This document shows, piece after piece, positions 1 through 5,894 of a stretch of 7,038 nucleotides of DNA. Origin of the DNA: an uncultured Emergencia sp. (lineage in GTDB: Bacteria > Bacillota > Clostridia > Peptostreptococcales > Anaerovoracaceae). Numbering within the stretch: position 1 is the stretch's first letter; each line of letters opens with the position of its first letter. The DNA is taken from the NCBI GenBank assembly GCA_937997955.1, contig CALLDR010000099.1, forward strand, positions 1 to 7,038, in the 5' to 3' direction. Position numbers and translations under genes: made by a program. The notes under the pieces are model-generated. The model did no database searches and had not been told where the DNA came from. It saw only the letters and a list, made by a program, of their open reading frames with translations.

Positions 1-55
1 CTCTCTATTTTATCAAAGTGAACAACCTATTACAACTTTAGTATATCAGAACAAG
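1..55 (+). other. Possible 3' tail of an upstream gene (unresolved)
   Basis: Two forward frames stay open from the window edge. One ends at TAG 39-41, about 14 bases before the terminator stem, which is the classical arrangement. The other ends at TGA 65-67, inside the terminator loop. The visible peptide is too short to recognise in either frame. The terminator at 56-83 has its T-tract on the plus strand, so some plus-strand transcript should end here, which supports an upstream gene. It is also possible that this stretch is non-coding. Confidence 0.3.
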
Positions 56-83
56 AGCGATGGTTGATGAATCATCGCTTTTT
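56..83 (+). terminator. Intrinsic terminator upstream of gene 1
   Basis: Bases 56-65 pair with 70-79 in a 10-bp stem (one G-U pair) closed by the tetraloop GATG, followed directly by five T (79-83). It probably ends the transcript of an upstream gene. The 3' arm can also pair with 93-102, see the findings. Confidence 0.75.
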
Positions 84-89
84 GGATTT

Positions 90-118
90 TTGAAAGCGAT
101 GACCTACATCCATTTGAT
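90..118 (+). promoter_or_regulatory. Candidate sigma-A promoter for gene 1
   Basis: TTGAAA at 90-95 (5 of 6 matches to the -35 consensus) and TTTGAT at 113-118 (4 of 6 to the -10 consensus) are separated by 17 bases. Transcription would start near base 125 and give a leader of about 93 bases before the gene 1 start. It lies between the upstream terminator and gene 1, where a promoter is expected. The -10 match is modest, so this is tentative. Confidence 0.35.
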
Positions 119-121
119 GCT

Positions 122-200
122 GACAGGTGAAGAGCCTGTTGACATAGCTCCTGCATAAGCAGGGGTTTACTCAATATTAAAACCCTCAAAAGGATGAGGG
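122..200 (+). promoter_or_regulatory. Structured 5' leader of gene 1, possible cis-regulatory RNA
   Basis: Several hairpins can be drawn. 122-127 pairs with 135-140 around the loop TGAAGAG. 148-154 pairs with 159-165 around ATAA (7 bp). 162-168 pairs with 180-186 (7 bp). 183-187 pairs with 196-200 (5 bp), just upstream of the ribosome binding site. The last three share bases and exclude each other in turn, as in switching leaders. I do not recognise a known riboswitch class: the usual cobalamin-riboswitch core is missing, although the TGAA-containing loop is faintly similar to one of its loops. Function is inferred from geometry only. Confidence 0.35.
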
Positions 201-206
201 AGAAAT

Positions 207-210
207 GGAG
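207..210 (+). promoter_or_regulatory. Ribosome binding site of gene 1
   Basis: GGAG lies seven bases before ATG 218. It selects this ATG over the in-frame ATG at 194, which has no good site at proper distance and would add eight residues before the lysine-rich start of the signal peptide. Confidence 0.75.
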
Positions 211-217
211 AATTGCT

Positions 218-841
218 ATGAAAAAGCAAATGAAAAAAATCTTTGCTGTTGTGATGGCACTGACCATGGTGTTCGCAATGAGCGCAAGCGCGTTCGCGAC
301 GGATGATGTTATCACGCCATCTCCGGTAAACTATCCGTTAACAGCGCACGTAATGATTTATGCTGAAGGAGAAACAGTAACGGATGTGAACGGTACAGTG
401 CATCATACAAATGCTGCGTATGCAGAGGATGATGTGGTTTTTAATTCAGCAGGAACTGTGTTCACACAATATCTGCCAGCGGGAACTGATACTAGTGGAC
501 ATCAATTAAACGGGTATCCTACCATATTGGATGCAATCTGCAAGCTTTATGTGGAGTCAAATGGCTCTAATGATGGACTTGTAATGGGATGGGACAGCAA
601 TCCGTATGAAGGCCCACAGGGTGCGTATATCACAACCTTATTTGATAATTCCACAATCACAACTGTTTCAGGATTATATCGCTGGGAAGGATACTCCTGG
701 ACTATCTATCTGAATGATACAACAGATACATGGGATGCGGAGACAAGAACAGGCAAAATTCCATATTATGCAAGCAATATACAGATTCAAGAGGACGATC
801 AAATTTATGTTCTTTATGAAAAGAATGTAGAAACCTGGTAA
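218..841 (+). CDS. Small secreted DUF4430-like (transcobalamin-like) protein
   Basis: The product has 207 residues. Residues 1-27 are a Sec signal peptide: a lysine-rich start (K2, K3, K6, K7), a hydrophobic core at 8-21 and an AFA cleavage site before T28. The mature part is acidic and rich in aromatic residues. From about residue 98 it resembles the DUF4430 family, related to the C-terminal beta domain of transcobalamin and intrinsic factor: PTILDAI at 101-107, GAYITT at 135-140, GYSWTIYLN at 158-166, YYASNIQIQ at 183-191 and DDQIYVLYE at 193-201, where the family typically has a polar-D-x-I-x-x-x-Y pattern. There is no lipobox, LPXTG motif or membrane anchor, so it is probably released or held by a partner. 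It lies just upstream of a giant surface protein that also carries a DUF4430 domain, with a terminator between them, so it may be made in excess. Ligand binding, perhaps of a corrinoid, is inferred from the fold family. The secreted nature is firm; the ligand is unknown. Confidence 0.9.
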   Translation: MKKQMKKIFAVVMALTMVFAMSASAFATDDVITPSPVNYPLTAHVMIYAEGETVTDVNGTVHHTNAAYAEDDVVFNSAGTVFTQYLPAGTDTSGHQLNGYPTILDAICKLYVESNGSNDGLVMGWDSNPYEGPQGAYITTLFDNSTITTVSGLYRWEGYSWTIYLNDTTDTWDAETRTGKIPYYASNIQIQEDDQIYVLYEKNVETW

Positions 842-846
842 ACGAA

Positions 847-880
847 GAGGGGCTACCTCAATATAGAGGTAGCCCTTTCT
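847..880 (+). terminator. Intrinsic terminator between genes 1 and 2
   Basis: A perfect 10-bp stem (850-859 with 866-875, loop AATATA) can be extended by three outer pairs and is followed by TTTCT. It begins six bases after the gene 1 stop. The T-tract is short, so partial read-through into gene 2 is plausible. I see no convincing promoter in 881-905. Confidence 0.8.
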
Positions 881-902
881 GTCATAGATACTTTTGTGAC
901 CG

Positions 903-909
903 AAAGGAG
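903..909 (+). promoter_or_regulatory. Ribosome binding site that fixes a TTG start for gene 2
   Basis: AAAGGAG ends eight bases before TTG 918. No ATG in frame lies at a suitable distance; the next in-frame ATG (960) falls in the hydrophobic core of the signal peptide and would remove its KKR start. TTG is therefore the best start. Confidence 0.75.
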
Positions 910-917
910 CATTTATA

Positions 918-3900
918 TTGAGTGTTTTTGGAAATATAAAAAAGCGGATAATAGTATTCATGATTGCTTGCTCAATGATATTCTCTGGCTTTGGGGTAGA
1001 AATTATAAATAGTGGAGGCATATTTGCTTTTGCAGCAGAGCCTGCTATGGAAATTAATGAGAATGGGCAATTTGTATTTTCTAATTTGGGCGCTACAGAG
1101 GAGGATAATATTTCTGCAACCCTGTCTAAAGAGGCCAACAATGAATTCACGCTGACTTTTTCAGGGACAGGAAAGCTTCGAGACTACACTAACAAAACAG
1201 TGCCATGGGAAATCACCCCAGAAGAGGAGATTGAAGGCGTAGAAGGCAAAATAGATAATGAAATAACAAAGATAGTTATACCAGAAGGGATAACTTATAT
1301 TGGTAATTTTAGTTTTTATAATACAAGAATAACAAATATTACAATACCGGCATCCGTTGAGAAAATTGGAAAATCTGCGTTTAATACAACTACTACTGTG
1401 CAGGAGTACACCGTTACGATTTTAGGTATGACTACCGACTTCGTAATGACAGTAGCGAATAAAATGTGTGGCAGCAAATGTACGCTTAAGTTTTATGAGG
1501 GCAGCAGAGCGGAAGAAGTGATGCGTACAGCACATACAACTTCCTATAAGACCTATGAAGTAATGTCTTCATGGAAATACGATGAATCTGATAGCAGTAA
1601 AGTTATAGAATATATAGCTACAGGAGAAGACATAAAAATACCCGATACCGTTGCTACTATCGGTAGTGGTACATTTAAGGACTACACAAATTTAAAGACG
1701 GTTGATTTAAATAAGGTTACTGCAATTGAGGCGGGAGCCTTTTCTGATTGTACTGGACTAAAGAGCATAACTATATTGCCATCGGTTAAAACAATAGGCG
1801 AAAAAGCTTTTCCTGCGGGAATAACAATTTTTGGAAAGGAAGGCAGTGCGGCAAAAAACTATGCAAATGAAAATCAGTGCACTTTTGTAAATCTATTGCC
1901 GATAAGGAAAGAAGGCGTTGAAGCAACAATAGAAAAGACGATTGCAGAGACTGGATCGGATCAAGTTGACCTTTCAAAAATATTTACAAATGAATACGGA
2001 AGTGAGTTAACCTATACAGCTAGTGTCGACGAAGGTACGGCACAATCAGTAGAAGGAAGCATCTTCAACTTTTCTTCTACTGAGATAGGTGTGCATACTG
2101 TAGTGTTTCATGCAGTGGATACATCTGGTGACATTTCAAACGATACCTATACAATTAAATACACTGTTAGAAATAATCAAGCTCCGAAGCTTAAAAAGAA
2201 TGTTACGAACAGAATAGAGTATAAAGTAAGAAATGAACAAGTAGAAGTATCCTTAGAGGATATTTTTGAAGATGAAGATGGAGATGCTTTAACCTATACT
2301 GTTACTAAAGACAATGGAAACGCACAGACGGCGAACAAGGATTACTCTTTTGTCTGCAGTCAAAATGGCCAAACAGTTCTAACTTTTGTCGCTTCAGATG
2401 GATTATCCTCATCTGCCGCATACCAAATTACGGTCAATACCTATGAGATGAGGATTACCCCTGTTCCGGGTGCAGATGTAAGTGATGTGTCTGGGGCATC
2501 ATGTGTTGTGAAAGATTCAAGTGATAGTGAATTGGAAGCTGTTTTATATGATGGAAGCTATTACTATGGATCATTGACAAGGAATAGTGAATATACTTAT
2601 ACTTTGTCATTAACGGATTGTATTACTATGACAGATACTTTTACTTATGATGGCAAAGGCAAAAATTTAGAAGTGAGATTGAGCAAGATAAATCATTTAC
2701 TGGCGACATCTGTAGTAGATATTCACGCAGTAAAAGGTTATGCGGCTTATGATCCTGAGACTGCAACGGCTGAAGAGTTAGAAAGAGGATGGAATGCTGT
2801 CCTTTCAGGAACAACAGCTTGGGACAAGTATGTTGGCTTGGGGGGATTTGGCGGATATATGACGGTCTACTATGAAGACGGAATTAAAGATGACCCGAAA
2901 AACCCATACGGTATTGACTTTATTGTTTACGGAAATGCTTTTGGGTATGGAAATGGTAGTGGCGGCGAACCTGCAGGAGTAAAAGTCTCTGAGGATGGGC
3001 AGACTTGGTATGAATTAGCGGGGTCTGCGCATTATGAGGTTTCAACAAAATATAATCAGAGCGCAATAACACTGGATGGAACCCAGACAACGGCTACTCA
3101 GATCGCCAAAATGGGGGAATTTGGAATTACGAATGTTGTGCCAGAGAGTTTAACCCCTTTCGGATATGCAGATGTACACAGCTGTTCGGGAAACAAAAAT
3201 GGAGAAGGGGAATATACAATTACAAGTATAGCAGGGAATCCATATAGTGCTGCTCATAAAGAAAATATAGGAGATGGTTTTGACCTTGAATGGGCAGTGG
3301 GAAGTGACGGAGAACCAATAGATGTTAGTAGCATGGAATTTCATTATGTTCGTATACAAAATGTTGTGGATATTGATCACCCTACATTCAATACGAACTC
3401 TCCTGAAATTGGAAGTATCTCTAGAGCCTTGCCTGCAGAGAGCGATGTTGGTGTGACTGAGGCACCAAAATCAATTAAAATCGGAGATATAGAGTATATT
3501 TCTGAAAACCCTAAAAGTACTACAAATAATGGAAATACAAAGTATTATGAAGTTGCTCTTAATGACACAAGTCTTAGCACTATAGATATCGAAGTGATAG
3601 GAAATGCCGGTGACAATATTTATATCAACAAAGAACGGTTTGACGAAAGGGCAGATTTCAAGGGACTCTTAAAAGACGATGGTAGTCGTATGATTCGAGT
3701 TATCGTTCAGAATGGCCAAAAGGAACCTGTGATATATGTATTTTCTATCACAGGTGGTGGAAATCCTGCAATAAATGCTGATTTATCAGCGGTTACATTG
3801 ACGCCAGGAGATAAAACTATCAAAGCTAGTACAATTACGAATGATACTTTTACTTTTAACGTAGTCAATAGTATTGAAAAGATTGCACTTAAAGCAGATG

Positions 3901-5525
3901 CTTTAAACTATGCGGCAAAGATAGAGATTACAAAAGAAGGTGAGACAGAGCCTACTATTTTGGAATCCGGTAATGCAAGTGAACCAATTTCGATTGCAGT
4001 TGGCGAGAATATCTTTAAAATAAAAGTTACTTCAACGGATGAAACGGTATCAAAAGAGTATACTGTAAAGGTTACACGCGCCACTCAAGAAGCAAGTGAA
4101 AAAGATGATACAATCAAAGTGAATTTTACATTTACAGGCGATGTAAAACATGGCAAGGATGCAGATGGAAACCCAAATCCGGGTCACATAAAGACTAACT
4201 GGATATCTACCACATATGTTGAACTACCAAAGGGAGCTACTGTAAAATATTTAACAGATATGATGCTGTACAATGCAGGGATTGCCTTTGATGATACTGA
4301 TGGGACCTACATTGCAAAGGTCAAAATTCCAGGAAGTGATGAATGGCTAGGAGAATTCGATAACGGTACAAATAGCGGATGGATGTATCGCCATAATTCC
4401 TTGATTGCAAATGAGGGATATGCAGCACGAGTACTTAGTAATGGGGATACAGTAGAATGGTTCTATACGGATGATTATACAAAAGAGACTGGTTATGAAG
4501 GCGGTAACTGGGATGTTCCAGAAACTGCTCAGTCCACCACCCAGGACATCACCGCCACGGTAAAGGACGGCGAAGCGACGGCTGCGGTGACTGCTGACAC
4601 GATCACGAAGCTGATCGACGACGCGGTGAAGAGCACTGCGACCAACATCAACCTGAACGTGAAGAACGCCGACAAGGCCGACAAGGTATCTGTGGAGCTG
4701 CCGAAGACATCTGTTTCAAACATCGCCAACAAGACCGACGCGGATCTCACAGTCACCACGCCGCTGGGCAAAGTGACCATGGACAAAAACGCCATGAAGG
4801 AAGCAGTCAAGGCGGCCTCCGGCAGTGACCTGACCATCGTCTTAGAGAAGCAGTCAATCGCTGACGAAAGCAAGGATACCCTGGGCAGCAGCGCTGCACA
4901 GACCAAGGTTTCCATCCTTTCCGGCGGCAAAGAGATCACAGATCTGGGCACAGCCAAGCTGAAGATCCTTCTGCCTATCAGCGATACGTTGAAAGACAAG
5001 AACCTGGCAGCGGCGGCAGTTGACGCGGACGGCAGCCTGACCAAGATCGACGGCAAGGCAGTTACCGTGGACGGCAAGACCTACTATCAGATCGAGACCT
5101 CCAAACCGGGCTCCTTCGTCGTAGCGGAATCCGAGAGTATCGACGCGGCCATCAAAGCGCAGGCTGGCGAGACCGACGAAGAAAAGGCTGAACGGATCAA
5201 AGCGGGCGTGGAGAAGACTACCATCAAGCTGCGCTCTACCTTCAGCAAGAAGAACAATATCCAGCTGAAGTGGACCAAGAGCAAAGGCTACAAAGTAGAC
5301 TACTACGAAGTCTTCAAGTCCACCAAGCGGTACAGCGGCTTTGGAACCAAGGCCTACTACAAGACCTCGACGGGAACCAAAAACACCTACATCAACACCA
5401 AAGAGTTGAAAAAAGGCACCAGATACTTCTACAAAGTCAGAGGTGTCCGTGTCATCAACGGTGAGAAGGTTTACACCCAGTGGTCCAACAAGGCCTGGAG
5501 AATTTCCAGAGTGAACAGAAAATAG
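918..5525 (+). CDS. Giant multidomain surface protein with BspA repeats, cadherin-like and DUF4430 domains
   Basis: The product has 1535 residues. Residues 1-40 are a signal peptide (KKR at 8-10, hydrophobic core, AFAA before E41). About 75-160 and 238-305 are BspA-type leucine-rich repeats (IVIPEGITYIGNFSF, ITIPASVEKIGKSAF, IPDTVATIGSGTF). About 335-420 and 421-508 are two cadherin/Ig-like repeats; the second holds the acidic DEDGDALTYTV pattern typical of calcium-binding repeats. About 509-590 is a further beta domain. About 591-837 is a large beta-rich domain with DFIVYGNAF at 667-675, SEDGQTWYELAGSAHY at 691-706 and FHYVRIQNVVDID at 808-820. About 850-945 is beta-rich; about 946-1054 matches the cadherin-like beta-sandwich. 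About 1062-1187 is DUF4430, with GWMYRHN at 1154-1160 and NGDTVEWFYTDDY at 1175-1187. About 1204-1403 is a module often seen in Clostridia surface proteins. About 1434-1535 is a basic FN3-like end. No LPXTG, SLH or C-terminal membrane segment is visible. Base composition changes sharply at residue 1204. Role inferred: surface adhesion plus ligand capture together with gene 1. Confidence 0.93.
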   Translation: MSVFGNIKKRIIVFMIACSMIFSGFGVEIINSGGIFAFAAEPAMEINENGQFVFSNLGATEEDNISATLSKEANNEFTLTFSGTGKLRDYTNKTVPWEITPEEEIEGVEGKIDNEITKIVIPEGITYIGNFSFYNTRITNITIPASVEKIGKSAFNTTTTVQEYTVTILGMTTDFVMTVANKMCGSKCTLKFYEGSRAEEVMRTAHTTSYKTYEVMSSWKYDESDSSKVIEYIATGEDIKIPDTVATIGSGTFKDYTNLKTVDLNKVTAIEAGAFSDCTGLKSITILPSVKTIGEKAFPAGITIFGKEGSAAKNYANENQCTFVNLLPIRKEGVEATIEKTIAETGSDQVDLSKIFTNEYGSELTYTASVDEGTAQSVEGSIFNFSSTEIGVHTVVFHAVDTSGDISNDTYTIKYTVRNNQAPKLKKNVTNRIEYKVRNEQVEVSLEDIFEDEDGDALTYTVTKDNGNAQTANKDYSFVCSQNGQTVLTFVASDGLSSSAAYQITVNTYEMRITPVPGADVSDVSGASCVVKDSSDSELEAVLYDGSYYYGSLTRNSEYTYTLSLTDCITMTDTFTYDGKGKNLEVRLSKINHLLATSVVDIHAVKGYAAYDPETATAEELERGWNAVLSGTTAWDKYVGLGGFGGYMTVYYEDGIKDDPKNPYGIDFIVYGNAFGYGNGSGGEPAGVKVSEDGQTWYELAGSAHYEVSTKYNQSAITLDGTQTTATQIAKMGEFGITNVVPESLTPFGYADVHSCSGNKNGEGEYTITSIAGNPYSAAHKENIGDGFDLEWAVGSDGEPIDVSSMEFHYVRIQNVVDIDHPTFNTNSPEIGSISRALPAESDVGVTEAPKSIKIGDIEYISENPKSTTNNGNTKYYEVALNDTSLSTIDIEVIGNAGDNIYINKERFDERADFKGLLKDDGSRMIRVIVQNGQKEPVIYVFSITGGGNPAINADLSAVTLTPGDKTIKASTITNDTFTFNVVNSIEKIALKADALNYAAKIEITKEGETEPTILESGNASEPISIAVGENIFKIKVTSTDETVSKEYTVKVTRATQEASEKDDTIKVNFTFTGDVKHGKDADGNPNPGHIKTNWISTTYVELPKGATVKYLTDMMLYNAGIAFDDTDGTYIAKVKIPGSDEWLGEFDNGTNSGWMYRHNSLIANEGYAARVLSNGDTVEWFYTDDYTKETGYEGGNWDVPETAQSTTQDITATVKDGEATAAVTADTITKLIDDAVKSTATNINLNVKNADKADKVSVELPKTSVSNIANKTDADLTVTTPLGKVTMDKNAMKEAVKAASGSDLTIVLEKQSIADESKDTLGSSAAQTKVSILSGGKEITDLGTAKLKILLPISDTLKDKNLAAAAVDADGSLTKIDGKAVTVDGKTYYQIETSKPGSFVVAESESIDAAIKAQAGETDEEKAERIKAGVEKTTIKLRSTFSKKNNIQLKWTKSKGYKVDYYEVFKSTKRYSGFGTKAYYKTSTGTKNTYINTKELKKGTRYFYKVRGVRVINGEKVYTQWSNKAWRISRVNRK
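4527..5525 (+). other. GC-rich 3' segment of gene 2, probably of separate origin
   Basis: From about 4527 the reading frame continues but composition changes at once. Bases 4441-4500 contain 22 G or C of 60; bases 4561-4620 contain 36 of 60. Codons shift to G or C in third position (AAG, GAC, GCG, CTG, ATC, AAC), where the upstream part prefers AAA, GAT, TAT, ACA and GAA. The switch falls 17 residues after the end of the DUF4430 domain, at a linker. The segment encodes the all-beta module and the FN3-like end. Confidence 0.75.
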
Positions 5526-5550
5526 TTCATACGAGTAAAATACAACCTTT

Positions 5551-5598
5551 GCAGACGACCTGCGTTGAAATGCTTCGACGCAGGCCGCCTGCTTTTTT
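5551..5598 (+). terminator. Intrinsic terminator of gene 2
   Basis: Bases 5559-5569 pair with 5574-5584 in an 11-bp stem (one G-U) with loop ATGC. The outer arms 5551-5554 and 5589-5592 also pair across a partly matched internal loop. Six T follow at 5593-5598. It starts 26 bases after the gene 2 stop. Confidence 0.88.
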
Positions 5599-5600
5599 GG

Positions 5601-5625
5601 CCCGCGGGCTGCCGCCCGCTGCGGG
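5601..5625 (+). repeat. GC-rich inverted repeat after the gene 2 terminator
   Basis: GCGGGC at 5604-5609 and GCCCGC at 5614-5619 form a perfect 6-bp stem with loop TGCC. CCC at 5601-5603 can pair with GGG at 5623-5625 across a small bulge. No T-tract follows, so it is not a simple second terminator. The function is unknown. Confidence 0.5.
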
Positions 5626-5755
5626 ACATACTCATGAACCCCAAATAGGCGTTCCCATGGCACGGATCCAGGCAGAGCAGCTTCCAGAATTCATTTCATA
5701 ATTCAATGGCCTAATGTTTCAATGACCCTGCGGCCCTGTACTCCTATGGCTCAGT
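5626..5755. other. Intergenic stretch without recognisable feature
   Basis: I find no gene, RNA gene or repeat here that I can support. Short open frames run through it, but they lack ribosome binding sites and overlap the terminator or the hairpin on the left. It lies between the end of the gene 2 transcript and the repeats upstream of gene 3. Confidence 0.4.
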
Positions 5756-5808
5756 TGATGGGATTGGGCTTTTTGCAGGAAATGATGGGATTTAGCCCAA
5801 CTTTCCTG
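5756..5808. repeat. Interleaved inverted repeats with a 27-base direct repeat, upstream of gene 3
   Basis: TTGGGCT (5764-5770) is the complement of AGCCCAA (5794-5800), and CAGGAAA (5776-5782) is the complement of TTTCCTG (5802-5808). The order a-b-a'-b' means the two stems cross. TGATGGGATT also occurs twice, at 5756-5765 and 5783-5792, spaced 27 bases. It may be a regulator binding site, an element end or a folded RNA; I cannot tell which. Confidence 0.5.
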
Positions 5809-5844
5809 GAGCCGACCAGTTCATATTTTTGTTGAACCTTTTTC

Positions 5845-5873
5845 TTGTGATTTGCTTTCGTTGCGTTTATACT
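5845..5873 (+). promoter_or_regulatory. Sigma-A-type promoter of gene 3
   Basis: TTGTGA (5845-5850, 4 of 6 matches) and TATACT (5868-5873, 5 of 6) are separated by exactly 17 bases. Transcription would start near 5880, giving a very short leader of about 15 bases before ATG 5895. Confidence 0.55.
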
Positions 5874-5882
5874 ATAGATAGT

Positions 5883-5891
5883 GAGGTGAGG
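5883..5891 (+). promoter_or_regulatory. Ribosome binding site of gene 3
   Basis: The purine-rich GAGGTGAGG ends three bases before ATG 5895, with its GAGGTG core about six bases before it. It supports this ATG as the start, as does the protein alignment style: family members begin with a similar PIG(x)4(L/F)(K/R) stretch close to the N-terminus. Confidence 0.65.
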
Positions 5892-5894
5892 CAG

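Noticed and set aside
139..144. Perfect TTGACA as a -35 box
   Set aside because: No -10-like hexamer lies 16-19 bases downstream (the bases there are GGGGTTT-like). Part of the match belongs to a hairpin arm.
84..217. Cobalamin riboswitch upstream of a transcobalamin-like gene
   Set aside because: Expected on functional grounds, but the conserved core segments I would look for are absent; only one loop is faintly similar. Kept as an unassigned structured leader.
674..1150. Minus-strand open frame across the gene 1-gene 2 junction
   Set aside because: It would be read through the ends of two well-supported genes and their terminator, and has no family resemblance.
4529..5077. Second minus-strand open frame (182 codons)
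   Set aside because: Shadow of the same GC-rich coding region, rich in Ser, Ala, Val and Leu without any motif; it begins exactly where the composition changes, so it reflects base composition.
4854..5663. Long open frame on the minus strand (269 codons)
   Set aside because: It lies opposite the GC-rich part of gene 2, crosses the gene 2 terminator, and its sequence is a low-complexity mirror of that codon usage. No ribosome binding site or recognisable domain.
5480..5701. Plus-strand open frame of 73 codons after gene 2
   Set aside because: It starts inside gene 2, runs through a strong terminator and a GC-rich hairpin, and lacks a ribosome binding site.
5745..5770. Resemblance to a tRNA D-arm (GGCTCAGTTGATGGGA)
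   Set aside because: No matching D-stem, anticodon arm, T-loop or acceptor stem can be folded around it.
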